Shown here piece by piece: positions 8,693 through 17,673 of a stretch of DNA of 64,000 nucleotides (position 1 is the stretch's first letter; the number at the start of each line of letters is the position of its first letter). The notes under the pieces are model-generated. The model was not told where the DNA came from. It did no database searches and saw only the letters and a program-made list of their open reading frames with translations. Where the stretch lies: assembly GCA_009859145.1 (NCBI GenBank), contig VRVR01000003.1, positions 62,001 to 126,000 on the forward strand, read 5' to 3'. The stretch is from Andalucia godoyi. Taxonomy: Eukaryota; Discoba; Jakobea; Jakobida; Andaluciidae. A program made the translations under genes and the position numbers.

Positions 8693-8805
8693 CGGCATCA
8701 AGGCATCAAGGCATCAAGGCATCAAGGCATCAAGGCATCAAGGCATCAAGGCATCAAGGCATCAAGGCATCAAGGCATCAAGGCATCAAGGCATCAAGGC
8801 ATCAA
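8693..8805. repeat. tandem octamer array (GCATCAAG)n
   Basis: About 14 perfect head-to-tail copies of GCATCAAG. The unit is not a multiple of three, so all three frames on one strand translate to the same repeating peptide. It lies 110 bases after a family B copy and before the assembly gap. Confidence 0.97.
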
Positions 8806-8904
8806 TTCGCAAGGCTTCCTTCGACCGTCTTTTTCGCTTTCCTCTTCGAATTCGGCTCAGCATTCCCCTCGCTCAGCCCTTTTCTTTTGACTAAATAAAT
8901 ATGC

Positions 8905-8941
8905 ACATTTATATATGTATATATGTATATATGTATATATA
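8905..8941. repeat. (TATATATG)n microsatellite
   Basis: Short alternating TATATATG units flanking the octamer array region; no coding content. Confidence 0.85.
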
Positions 8942-9065
8942 ATTTTAAACCCGTTGTTTTGCTGTGTGTTTGCTGTTTTGCTGTGTGTGTATAGAGCTGA
9001 TGAAGATGGGAAAAGATGAAACAAATGTATGCGCTCCTTCTCCCCTTCTTTTCTCTTTTTTGGCG

Positions 9066-9314
9066 NNNNNNNNNNNNNNNNNNNNNNNNNNNNNNNNNNN
9101 NNNNNNNNNNNNNNNNNNNNNNNNNNNNNNNNNNNNNNNNNNNNNNNNNNNNNNNNNNNNNNNNNNNNNNNNNNNNNNNNNNNNNNNNNNNNNNNNNNNN
9201 NNNNNNNNNNNNNNNNNNNNNNNNNNNNNNNNNNNNNNNNNNNNNNNNNNNNNNNNNNNNNNNNNNNNNNNNNNNNNNNNNNNNNNNNNNNNNNNNNNNN
9301 NNNNNNNNNNNNNN
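9066..9314. other. assembly gap (249 N)
   Basis: A run of unknown bases. It lies between simple repeats, which probably caused the assembly break. Nothing can be said about its contents. Confidence 1.
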
Positions 9315-9339
9315 GTCTGTCCGTACTTCACATACGCAC

Positions 9340-9345
<6 letters not shown>

Positions 9346-9377
<32 letters not shown>
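9346..9377. repeat. (GT)n microsatellite
   Basis: About 15 GT dinucleotides next to the assembly gap, followed by (ATT)n. Confidence 0.95.
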
Positions 9378-9561
9378 TTTCGATTATATTTATTATTATT
9401 ATTATTTGTATTAGAACGAATTTCGCACTAATGGCATTTGGAGGCTTCCTTTTCTTTTCTTTCTTTCTTTTTTTTTTGTTTGTTTGTTTGTTTGTGTGTG
9501 TGTGTCTATTAGTGAGTTTTTTGCAGCAGTTTCCTCAAGATGAAATGTAAAGAAGACAGCA

Positions 9562-10115
9562 CGCCTACATTATACACTGAACATGCATATATCTACGAAT
9601 AGACATGCATATTCAATCTTGCATCCCGTTGTCGGGAAGGGGATAGACCTCAACACACCTCACGGCGCTCTTCAGATAAATGTTCCGCGCTCCGTTCCCA
9701 ATCTCGATCAATCTGCGAGCCACTTTTCTCAGCGTGACATGTTGTTCCTGAGAAAGGGTGCATTTCGATTCTGACGGCCCTAGCAGCAGGCGCTTTCGTG
9801 TCCTCAGTTGCAGCGATTGATGCAACTGGAGATACGAGAGGAAGAGGCGGCAGAAAGACGGTGGGGTTTTGCGACTGCGACTGCGACTGCGCCTGGTGCA
9901 TCGTAGCAGAAAACCACGAGTTCTGTAAGAGACGGTCCCTGAGGCTTCTGCTTGGGATTGGCTGCCCTGTGTGCTGGGGATTGGAGGTCGTGTCTTGGAA
10001 GTTCGCCTCTTGGCAGTGCGCTGAACGAATGATAGATGGCTACGCGTAAGCACGAATTCCTGTGAAGCAAACGTGCTAGTGTCGGCCAGTATTCACCGTG
10101 TCTGTTTATGTATAC
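9562..10115 (-). repeat. dispersed repeat family C, copy 1, with relic reading frame
   Basis: The reverse complement matches 37007-37568 over most of its length: ATAAACAGACAC at one end, GAATTCGTGCTTACGCG, ATCAATCGCTGCAACTGAGG, and a tail ending CAGTGTA.AATGTAGGCG. Both copies carry remnants of one reading frame ending in the same TGA (after GGGATGCAAGAT). In this copy an extra T in a CCCTTTCT run breaks the frame; in the other copy a missing A in a GAGAAAGTGG run breaks it elsewhere. No protein family is recognised. Confidence 0.82.
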
Positions 10116-10250
10116 TTCCTTCCGTATGCATGACAATGACGTGCTATTATTCAATGGTAGAAACTTGTGATTATTATTGTTTTTTTTTCTTTTTTTCAAC
10201 ACGAACTACATTTATTGATCACGACATTGAGAGTGCTTTTTTTGCACGGA

Positions 10251-11003
10251 TCAGATGGAGCGCTGCGATGGAGCAGGCATGTTGGATCGCCGAGACGTGT
10301 CTCGATTGACGGACGACAGGGTCTTTCGAGTCTCCTGGATAGCATCCTTGGCGACCTCCTTGGCATTTCCGATCACTTCCGATGCAGACGGGACATTCTC
10401 TTGCACATTCTGAACAGCATCCTGCAGCGTCTCCTTGAAGGTTGTTGCTGTCGTGGCAGAGGGCTCCTGGGCTTCGTCACCACGTGGAATCTTTGCGTCG
10501 GGCTGGTTTTTCGTGATTCCGGCATCGTCCAGAGTTCTCTTTCCTTGGACAACAGCAGCGTCCAAGCGTTCTGCCGCTGCATCCTTCAGGTTCGCCGCAG
10601 TTTCAGAAATGCCCTCCACGGTGGACCGAATCTTTTCCTTCGCAGCATCGATGTAGCCCCCGAGTTGGCTGCTGGCAGTGGTGTTGCCGGCATCGATTGT
10701 GGACACGGTTGGTGTGCTGCTGCTGCTGCTTCCATCGGTCGCGAGACCAATCCTCGTCGCAACAGCATCGACGGCACCGCCCACCTTCTGGCCGATGATC
10801 TCGGATTTCTCGCCTTCGGCATACGGAACAGCAGCTTTTGCAACGCGATCTGCCGCGTCTTCAACGATCTTTGCCGCCCTGCCCACGAAGCTCGTTGCCG
10901 TTGTGGCTGCGGCAGTAGGGGCTGAGGCCGATACGCTGCCATTCGCGCTGCCATTCACGCCGGCCGATGCTGAGAGCGATGATTCCGAGTTGGTGGTGGA
11001 CAT
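10251..11003 (-). CDS. LEA-like amphipathic-helix protein (250 aa)
   Basis: Starts at an ATG at 11003. After a Ser/Ala/Gly-rich head (1-35), almost the whole chain is Ala/Lys/Glu/Asp/Val-rich amphipathic helix: VGRAAKIVEDAADRVAKAAV at about 40-60, YIDAAKEKIRSTVEGISETA at about 117-136, then KDAAAERLDAAV and FKETLQDAVQNVQENV. No Cys, no Trp, no signal peptide and no membrane segment. The composition resembles LEA group 3 or 4 proteins and the larger homologue-like genes at 2660 and 38919. Stress protection or surface coating of lipid or membrane is inferred only. Upstream DNA is AT-rich with no obvious motif. Confidence 0.75.
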   Translation of the reverse strand: MSTTNSESSLSASAGVNGSANGSVSASAPTAAATTATSFVGRAAKIVEDAADRVAKAAVPYAEGEKSEIIGQKVGGAVDAVATRIGLATDGSSSSSTPTVSTIDAGNTTASSQLGGYIDAAKEKIRSTVEGISETAANLKDAAAERLDAAVVQGKRTLDDAGITKNQPDAKIPRGDEAQEPSATTATTFKETLQDAVQNVQENVPSASEVIGNAKEVAKDAIQETRKTLSSVNRDTSRRSNMPAPSQRSI

Positions 11004-11590
11004 TATATATTGGGGAGTAATTCTTTTCTTCTTTTCTTTTTCTTCGTCTCAAGATATAAAAGAACGAAAGTGTGGGCTCGTGTGAGGTGCGAGATAGGAG
11101 GTAGGAAAGAGTTGTGGATGGCAGAAACTAAAGAAAGTTTGCGAAAAACGGTAACGGCGCAAGTCGCAACGTATAAATACTGCACGGGCGTCAGTCCCAC
11201 CGTTTCAGTGAACAACGGACTCGCCGTTTCCCGTTAAAAGGCACTCGAGCTTCCAGTTCACAAACAGAAGAGACTTTCTTCCTGCATGTTGCTTTACAGG
11301 GTTTTTGGCGGTTCGTCAGGTGCAAAACGGTTCCAGTTGAAGTTCGCGTAACAGTTGACGTAGCAAGATATGTGCAAGTGCGGAGAGGACCGCCGAGAGA
11401 GGACGCGCTGCTGGAAGACAACATGTTAGACGTAAAAGAGAAGAAGAAAAAGAAATTGTAGTTGAAAAAAGATTAATTGTAATAAAAGGTTCTTCGCGAG
11501 TGGGAAAAACAATTAACAAAAAAAAAAAAAACTCTGTCCGTACCTCCTCTTCTTCATTAATAGGTACGTCATATACGCAAACGCAGGTCC
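11004..11590. other. intergenic, no gene seen
   Basis: Contains the leader of the 250-residue LEA-like gene, a TATAAATA near 11171 on the plus strand and a poly(A) run near 11518. Small open frames here have no recognisable composition. Confidence 0.5.
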
Positions 11591-11848
11591 ATGCCAAATA
11601 CATTTCTGAAACGGTTTTCCCCAAAGGACGCGACTCTGGAGGATGAAGAAACGAGACCGCTTCATTTGACGCAGGAATATCGAAAGCGAGGTCTTGCTCA
11701 CCGCGTGCGCAAAGCCTGGCGAAAAGGAGTCGTGAAAGCCCGCAGATTCTTCAAGGGCAAACGCCATCGTGCAGGACATCATGTGTCTCCTGGGCCCGCC
11801 CGCGGAAGGCAGGAGCACAATTTTGACTCCAGCCCAGTGATTGCATAG
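11591..11848 (+). CDS. possible small basic protein (85 aa)
   Basis: An ATG-initiated frame rich in Arg and Lys (RKRGLAHRVRKAWRKGVVKA) sits alone in a 1.1 kb gap. The start context is weak (T at -3), and a frame of similar length is open on the other strand. I do not recognise a family. It could be chance. Confidence 0.25.
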   Translation: MPNTFLKRFSPKDATLEDEETRPLHLTQEYRKRGLAHRVRKAWRKGVVKARRFFKGKRHRAGHHVSPGPARGRQEHNFDSSPVIA

Positions 11849-12168
11849 ATCATACCAGCAATCCCACACGTTCAGTTAATATCTCCCAGTTATTGTAATG
11901 GACTCTTCTGCAGAAGAACAGAACAACAACGGACGTTCTACATAAAAAAAACAACCCCGTGGATATTTGTAAAAATTTTCTCCTCCAAACGGCATCGCAC
12001 CCTTTCGTCGCCTTCCCCTCCCAAAGATTGACACTGCCGCCTCCCCGCCACATCACACCTTCCCGAAACGACCGCTTCGAGAATGGGGAAGCAGGAGGAG
12101 GGCTCGTCTCTCTTTTTTTTCGTGTCCCATTGAATGCACGTGCCGATAGGTACGGGCGGGAGGCATGG
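11849..12168. other. intergenic, no gene seen
   Basis: Short AT-rich and C-rich stretches between a doubtful small frame and the MRM1 stop. No RNA gene or repeat recognised. Confidence 0.5.
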
Positions 12169-13092
12169 TCACCGCTCCGTCGTACGCAGCCGATCCATTA
12201 AGAGAGCGCCTGCAACGCTGACGTTGAACGAATCAACGGTAGAATGGGAGCGCATTGGAATAGAGGTCACATGAGAACAGCTCCTTAGTACATTGGTTCG
12301 CAGCCCGGCTCCTTCATTACCGAGCACCAACACTCGTTTCTGCAAAGGCGGAAGACGAGACAGCTGAGAGTACTCCAATTTCTTCACACCAGGAGTCATC
12401 CGTTTTGCAGAAACCGTGTCCTCCATACCAGCCGCGGCAATAACCCAGTAGCCAGCCCGCTTCATCTCTTCCAGCATGACGTCCATCCGATCCACCGCGA
12501 AAATGCTATCCGTCATGAGTTCGAGCGCTCCAGCCGATGCTTTGCTTACTGTTGGAGTGAGAGGAGCAGAGTTTCTGGCACTGACAAGCACGCCTGCAAC
12601 ACTGAGCAGGAACGCAGAGCGCAGCAATGCACCGAGGTTCATCGGATCCATAACTTCATCCAAGCACAGCATCAGCGGAGAAGCAGCCGCAGTGCTTCTT
12701 GCCTGCGAGCTCAGTTCATGCAAATCATGAACATTGCGAACAAGCGGGGCATGCATCGGGGAGCAAGGAAGAACATATCCTTGGTGTGGACGATTGCCAA
12801 CGAGAATGTCAAGCTGGAATTTGGGAGCGCGGACAATGGCCAAATCCACTTCTCTGCACCGATCAAACAGAGCTTCCTTGATTTCAATGCCCGCTTGCAC
12901 AAGAATCGATCCGCAGAGCAGCCGCTTCTTGGCTTCAAGAGCACTTTGCACAGGCGACACCCCGAACAGATAGTCTGCATCCGAGGGAAACGTAGGAAGC
13001 ACGACCGGCTTTGGAGGCTTCCCCGGTCCAGAACTCGCGTGCAAGCCAAAACATCGCACAAACTGGCTTCTTGCGCATCCTCGACTCAACAT
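12169..13092 (-). CDS. MRM1: mitochondrial rRNA 2'-O-ribose methyltransferase (SpoU family)
   Basis: 307 residues from the ATG at 13092. An Arg-rich N-terminus without acidic residues (MLSRGCARSQFVRCFG) fits a mitochondrial presequence. Residues about 40-120 form the substrate-binding domain (LFGVSPVQSALEAKKR). The SPOUT knot domain carries the three family motifs: DEVMDPMNLGALLRSA, VLVLGNEGAGL and STVDSFNVSVAGALLM. Mrm1 methylates a conserved guanosine of the mitochondrial large-subunit rRNA peptidyl-transferase region with S-adenosylmethionine. Length and motif spacing are normal for the family. The paralogue Mrm3 is the main alternative; the short length favours MRM1. Confidence 0.88.
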   Translation of the reverse strand: MLSRGCARSQFVRCFGLHASSGPGKPPKPVVLPTFPSDADYLFGVSPVQSALEAKKRLLCGSILVQAGIEIKEALFDRCREVDLAIVRAPKFQLDILVGNRPHQGYVLPCSPMHAPLVRNVHDLHELSSQARSTAAASPLMLCLDEVMDPMNLGALLRSAFLLSVAGVLVSARNSAPLTPTVSKASAGALELMTDSIFAVDRMDVMLEEMKRAGYWVIAAAGMEDTVSAKRMTPGVKKLEYSQLSRLPPLQKRVLVLGNEGAGLRTNVLRSCSHVTSIPMRSHSTVDSFNVSVAGALLMDRLRTTER

Positions 13093-13369
13093 GACTCGAC
13101 AGTTCTCTCAGTATCCTTAAGCGGTGGGTTTTTTTATAAGTATAAAATTTAAAATGCTATGGAGACCTTTCTCGTTCTCCACCCCGGGCGAAAGAAGAAC
13201 GGACTCTGTTCTGGCATTCGCGACATTCGCGGACTTGCGTAGACTTTTGAGTGGTGCGCTGCAAAAGCACTTTGTGGAATACGGCAGACGCCGTTTTTCC
13301 CCGAACATTGGGAAAAGAGAAAACTTGCTTTATGTACATGCAACGCCGAGAAGGCAGAGAGAAAATGGA

Positions 13370-14242
13370 CTATTCTTCCCAGATGCTGCGCGTTCGCTGT
13401 TGGCGTATTCTTCGAAGCAAAACCCAAAGGACTCCGCTTAGAGCTCCAAACGACCCGCAGGCGTACGGCGACGTGTACGTTGTCGAGCTTGAAAACGCAA
13501 AAAACGAGAGAAGCCCCATAAGAGAAGAGCTGTGTGTTGCCCATCGGCTGACCAAATCAGGAATCCCTAAATTCATGTGGACCAGCACACCGACCAAAAC
13601 GGCTGCATTGAACAGATCGACCATGATGGACAGACGCGCGGTGTTGTCTTCTTCAACTTGACCATCACCACCGCCATCGCTGCTGAAAATGCTGGTGCTT
13701 GTCGCAGGGCCAATCTTGTCTGTCTTTTCATCCAGGGAAAACGACAAGGCCAGAGCAGACAGCACGACAAGCACGATCTCCATCTCCAGCCTCCACGTTG
13801 CGCGGCACACGGTCCACGCCAAAGGAACGACGCACAGCTGAGAAAAGGTACCCTGTTTTGCAGAAAATGTACAGTACACATAGCACGCAAAAAGAATAGC
13901 AAATAGAGTGAGCTCGCCTATGCTCGGAATGCTGATTTCCGGTCGGTATATCCACAAGTACGCGTTCGCAGCAAGCGACAGCAGTCCATACATGCAAATG
14001 ACGGCCTTCTGCTCGTTTGGAGAGGCTGCGACATGGTCGATCAGCAGTGCATCGGTCAGATACCCGAGTTTTGTGATTGCGATTCCGCGTAGCCAGAAGA
14101 CGTACACGGGAAACAGAACGGACGATGCAAACTGGCTGACGAGAATCGACGGATAGACTGCAAGAAGAGAAACGATTGCACCGGATCCAAAAAACCGAAG
14201 CTGGTGGAAACATGCCATCATCCGCAGCAGCCTCGACAACAT
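13370..14242 (-). CDS. multi-pass membrane protein of unknown function
   Basis: The start is placed at 14242 because its context is good (A at -3). The frame also has an ATG at 14353, but the extra residues come from low-complexity DNA. About eight hydrophobic segments are visible, including GAIVSLLAVYPSILVSQFAS, VICMYGLLSLAANAYLWI, LTLFAILFACYVYCTF and IVLVVLSALALSF. An acidic, Gly-rich loop (FSSDGGGDGQVEEDN) separates the last segments, and the C-terminus is basic (LRRIRQQRTR). I recognise no family, and no catalytic motif stands out. It is likely in the ER or another endomembrane, judging by the lack of a cleavable presequence. Confidence 0.6.
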   Translation of the reverse strand: MLSRLLRMMACFHQLRFFGSGAIVSLLAVYPSILVSQFASSVLFPVYVFWLRGIAITKLGYLTDALLIDHVAASPNEQKAVICMYGLLSLAANAYLWIYRPEISIPSIGELTLFAILFACYVYCTFSAKQGTFSQLCVVPLAWTVCRATWRLEMEIVLVVLSALALSFSLDEKTDKIGPATSTSIFSSDGGGDGQVEEDNTARLSIMVDLFNAAVLVGVLVHMNLGIPDLVSRWATHSSSLMGLLSFFAFSSSTTYTSPYACGSFGALSGVLWVLLRRIRQQRTRSIWEE

Positions 14243-14353
14243 CCTTGTCTGTTGAAACTTTTTGCGTGCAGCCTGCTCAATGCTCACAGGACAACTGTAT
14301 AATGATGATGACGATGATAATAATAATAACCAAACAAAAAGCATTGAAAGCAT

Positions 14354-15036
14354 TGAAAGCCCGAGTCGTCACTTGTCGTCCAGTAAGTGTACTCCTGTTG
14401 CAGCGAGCCGAAACTGTACAAACTGCAAAGCGCCTGCACACGGAATGCAGAGCGAGTGGACTGTGCGGGAATGCGAGACTGAGAGAGAGGAAGCTGCGAT
14501 TCGGTGGGCATGTTGGGTTGGGTTGTCCGTTTGTTTGTGCAAGGTAATCGATCGGGTTCGATTCATGAGCAGCCGTCATGGTGGCTCGTTTCCATTCTTG
14601 CTGTCCTTTCTGCACACCATACATTCCGTGTTCTGCAGACGCGACAACAAACGCGAGCGGCCATCACCTGCCTTTCCGACCCTATCCACGCTCTATCCTC
14701 TTGATACAACGCCCAACCACCCCCTAAGAAAGATGAGGGAAAGAAAAACCATGAGTCCCACTCTCACTCCATGCACAATACATTCTTCACAATCGCTGCA
14801 GGCTAGAGCAACCTGTCGGGTTTTCGATTCTTTTATTACTACTTTTTTTCTTTTTGGGATTCTTTTTTTTCCGTTTACATGCAACAGTTTGCAAATTGAC
14901 GTGACAGCAGGGGAATGAAGAACATAGTGGGCAGCAGAATGAGAATGATAAAGAAAGAAAAGTGGGAAATCGCGTGGAAAAATACGCACATAAAGAAAGA
15001 CACCGCAGGAGGTACAGAGCAAGGAAGGACCCATGC
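14354..15036. other. intergenic, no gene seen
   Basis: Between the membrane-protein gene and the SSNA1 stop codon. Overlapping open frames on both strands have no protein-like composition; poly-pyrimidine runs near 14845-14870. Confidence 0.5.
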
Positions 15037-15553
15037 TCAAGAAGACGACTGCTTCTTCTTTCCAAGTGTGACGGCTGCAGTGCAACAACAAATGTAAATC
15101 GTAAAAATTGAAGAGGAAGAAGAAGTAAAGCAGTAAGTGTCTGGTTTCTTTCAATAACACGCCTGGAAAAAAAGACGACGACGACGACGACGACGACAAC
15201 AACAACAACAACAACAACGAAGAAGAAGAAGAAGAAGAAATGTTAAGGATCATACTTTCACGCTTGAGCACACCGAGAAGCGTCTGTGTGGATTCGAGGA
15301 TTTTGACATACGCGCCTTCTGTTTCCTTGATAGTTCGATCGTACTCGTCGCGCGTGGCCTCCTTCTTCGCCAATGCTTCATTCACACGGTTCAGACGCTC
15401 CGTAAGTATCCGAATGTCGTTCTGCACCTTTGCACGCTCTTCCTGGTCCTTCAGAATCTGGCGGGATGTTTCCTCCCGCTTCTCTCGGAGCTCTTCAATG
15501 CACTTCACAAGCTCAAGATTCGTATTCTGCAGCGTCGCTCCTTGTGTTGCCAT
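15037..15553 (-). CDS. SSNA1: SSNA1/DIP13 centriolar microtubule protein, two exons
   Basis: Exon 1 is 15553-15256 and exon 2 is 15074-15037, joined over an intron at 15075-15255; product 111 residues. The protein is one coiled coil and matches human SSNA1 (NA14) and algal DIP13 almost throughout: [20 protein letters not shown], then [20 protein letters not shown], then [19 protein letters not shown]1 forms fibrils that guide microtubule branching and sits at centrioles, basal bodies and the midbody. Without splicing, the frame would run into about 180 residues of Ser/Leu low complexity, so the intron decides the C-terminus. The spliced end ([11 protein letters not shown]) fits the Lys/Ser-rich tails of the family. 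Its presence implies a flagellum or centriole. Confidence 0.92.
15075..15255 (-). other. spliceosomal intron in SSNA1 (181 bases)
   Basis: Phase 1 intron with a GTATGA donor and a CTGCAG acceptor. Its interior holds (GAC)n, (AAC)n and (GAA)n runs on the plus strand. It has no in-frame stop and its length is not a multiple of three. Confidence 0.85.
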
Positions 15554-16217
15554 CCTGTTTGTTGCTGAACGTCGTTGTTTAACAAAATCTCTTCCTTTCT
15601 TTTAAAAAAACAAAAGCGCCCCAATCAAAACACACCCAGACAAAAAAATATATCTCAAATCGGTGCAACCTCCCCTGCAAACTACAAAACGGCAGCAACA
15701 ACAGCAATTACTCTAAAACAGTTTGAACTGCAAAGTATAGGAACGCGTTGAAGAAATCGTTTGCTTGGGCAAAAAAGAAAGGCAGGTGCTGAGGAGTGAG
15801 TAGACAGCCACGACAAAACAAACGGACATCTTTCGACTACAACTGCTGGCTTGAATTCTCCGAAAATCCCAGCCCTCCAAACAGAGGAGTTTTTCTTTCC
15901 ACCGCTGCCACTTATTGCGATACTGTATGATGAAGCAATCTAAAGCGCACGCAAACAAAAAAACACTGCCACGCGCCATGTGAATGTGTTTGCTATCTTG
16001 ACAACTCCGTCACACGATGCCCGATTGTTGTTGGGTTGCAACACTGATTATGGGTGATCAGCGATGATCATCCGTGGTCAGTGTACAGTGTAGGCGTGAG
16101 CGCGTCGGCTGCTACAGATGCAATAACGCACATGAATAAAAAACGGAACACAAGGCTTGTTGACTCGTTTATAAAAATACGGAAAGGGAATGATGTGACA
16201 GACGTAAGGAGTGTGTT
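15554..16217. other. intergenic, no gene seen
   Basis: Leader of SSNA1 and the 3' side of PPCS. Near 16040-16105 a segment ends in GTCAGTGTACAGTGTAGGCG, resembling the end of repeat family C. No coding frame is convincing. Confidence 0.45.
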
Positions 16218-17302
16218 TCAACAGGTGAGGGAAAACGCCCAGTCAATGACGGCTCGTTCGAGTTCGCCGAGCCCCGTGCGATGACCATCCGCATTGTCGA
16301 TTTCGACGACTTTTGATTGGAGAGGAGACGGCGCAACCAGAATCAGGCGCCGTCTTTCTTCGCCGAGGATGTTCGCCACCACCCCATCCACTCCGTAGTC
16401 CTGGATTGCCTTGTGTGCCTTTGCTTCCACCACCTGGACATCTGTTTCAAACTTGAAACTCACAAGGCATGCTTCGGGTGCCTTTGCCCGGACGACTCCA
16501 ATCATCTTTGGAACTTGCTGCAAGCTCAACTCCAGAGTTTCCTGCACCGAAGAGATCTTGTGCTCGGACATGTGCTTGGCCGGCAGGTAGTAGTCCGAGA
16601 CCGCAGCCGCAAGAATGACCAGTGCATCCTTGCCAAACTGCGCCAATGCGCCTGCACAGTGCACAAGATAGTGCAGATAGTCTGATACAGTGGAAAACGA
16701 AACCACAAGCAACCGATTCGATGAAGCAGACGCAGCACAATCGTCGGGTTCGTACACCACAGACTGCATAATGCGCAGGTCGTCCAAGAACAAATCAAGT
16801 TTGTGCGGGTCAAGGAGATCCAGCTCGTGGTTTCGAATTCTCCATGAATACGGAAGAAGAGCAGAATCAGCAGCAAGCAACAAAACGGCAATGTCATCTG
16901 ACGAATTGATAGCATGCTCCGTCAGCAACGCCCCTCGAAGCCCGCTGCCAACATTCGAAACAAATCGAATTGTGTTTCGTTCAAGAGGCACCTTTGTTCC
17001 CCCGCTCTGCATGCACACACACACACACACACACACACATCCATACCCACATCCATACACGCGCGCGCGTTCACGGGAAAAAAATCAAGGGAAATGTAAA
17101 TCAGTGTTCAATTCTCTTCCTATCATACACGGGATAGCCTCACAGGAGAAAACAGGTCGAAAGAAACTCATACAGTAACAAACACGACTCGTCGCTTTGC
17201 GGCAAGATTGATCTGCAAGAACGCGCCAATCGCACTGCACTGTTCAGCAAACCGAGCTGGAACACGCTCGTCTGCCAAGAAATCTTCTGCTGCAATCGCC
17301 AT
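16218..17302 (-). CDS. PPCS: phosphopantothenate-cysteine ligase, two exons
   Basis: Exon 1 is 17302-17174 and exon 2 is 17006-16218; product 305 residues, against 311 in human. Splicing joins RVVFVT to SGGTKVPLERNTIRF and so rebuilds the conserved TSGGTKVPLE motif of eukaryotic PPCS, which neither exon has alone. Further family features: NVGSGLRGALLTEHAI (substrate loop), AAAVSDYYLPAKHMSEHKI, VSFKFETD and a VVANILGE end. PPCS couples 4'-phosphopantothenate to cysteine with ATP or CTP in coenzyme A synthesis, in the cytosol. Read without splicing, exon 2 would begin in a Cys-Val run encoded by a GT microsatellite, which is intronic. Upstream in-frame ATGs exist, but the ATG at 17302 gives the family's usual length. 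Confidence 0.93.
17007..17173 (-). other. spliceosomal intron in PPCS (167 bases)
   Basis: Phase 0 intron with a GTATGA donor and a TGCAG acceptor. A (GT)n microsatellite lies immediately before the acceptor where a polypyrimidine tract is usual. Confidence 0.87.
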
Positions 17303-17673
17303 TTGCAACAAACCAAACCTCTTCTCCTTTTCCGTTCTTTTGCCGTTGGGCGCCCACCCACGATCCACGTCCGCGATCCGGGAACATTTAGTACCTATGT
17401 AAAAATGGCTTGAAGACCGTGAGTGTATTGCGGAAGGTCGGGGAATTCCGTAGCAAAGGAAAAAACAAGAAAGAAAAACTCGGGCAAGTTGATGCTGGAT
17501 GACAGAACATGAGACCAGGGCGAAGGAAAACATGAAAGGGAAAAAAGCCTTTCTCTTCGACCGACCGAAAGGGAAAAAGGTTTCAGTGTCGGGAGTGTTG
17601 TGTGGCATGCATGGGAGTGCGGGCGGGCGCCACAAGGGGGAGGGGAGACGAGTCAGACTGACACGACGGAAGG
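17303..17673. other. divergent intergenic region
   Basis: Separates PPCS (-) and REV7 (+). An open minus frame reaches 17635 in line with PPCS exon 1, but it is Phe/Ser-rich and unlike any PPCS N-terminus. No TATA-like motif stands out. Confidence 0.45.

Noticed and set aside
8693-8805. CRISPR-like array
   Set aside because: The octamer units have no spacers, and the context is eukaryotic; it is a microsatellite.
8802-9550. Open frames crossing the N gap
   Set aside because: They consist mainly of unknown residues and dinucleotide repeats.
9613-10053. 146-codon minus frame in repeat family C as a live gene
   Set aside because: It opens only from GTG, changes frame relative to the other copy and has no neighbour or family support; treated as a relic.
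14541-14575. tRNA B-box-like GGGTTCGATTC
   Set aside because: No matching A box or cloverleaf could be drawn upstream. No tRNA gene was found anywhere in the window.
14693-15250. C-terminal extension of SSNA1 read through its intron
   Set aside because: The extension is Ser/Leu/Phe low complexity; splicing at GTATGA and CTGCAG gives a normal-length SSNA1.
17007-17060. PPCS starting in the Cys-Val run (MYGCGYGCV)
   Set aside because: This is a GT microsatellite within an intron; joining the upstream exon restores the conserved TSGGTKVPLE motif.
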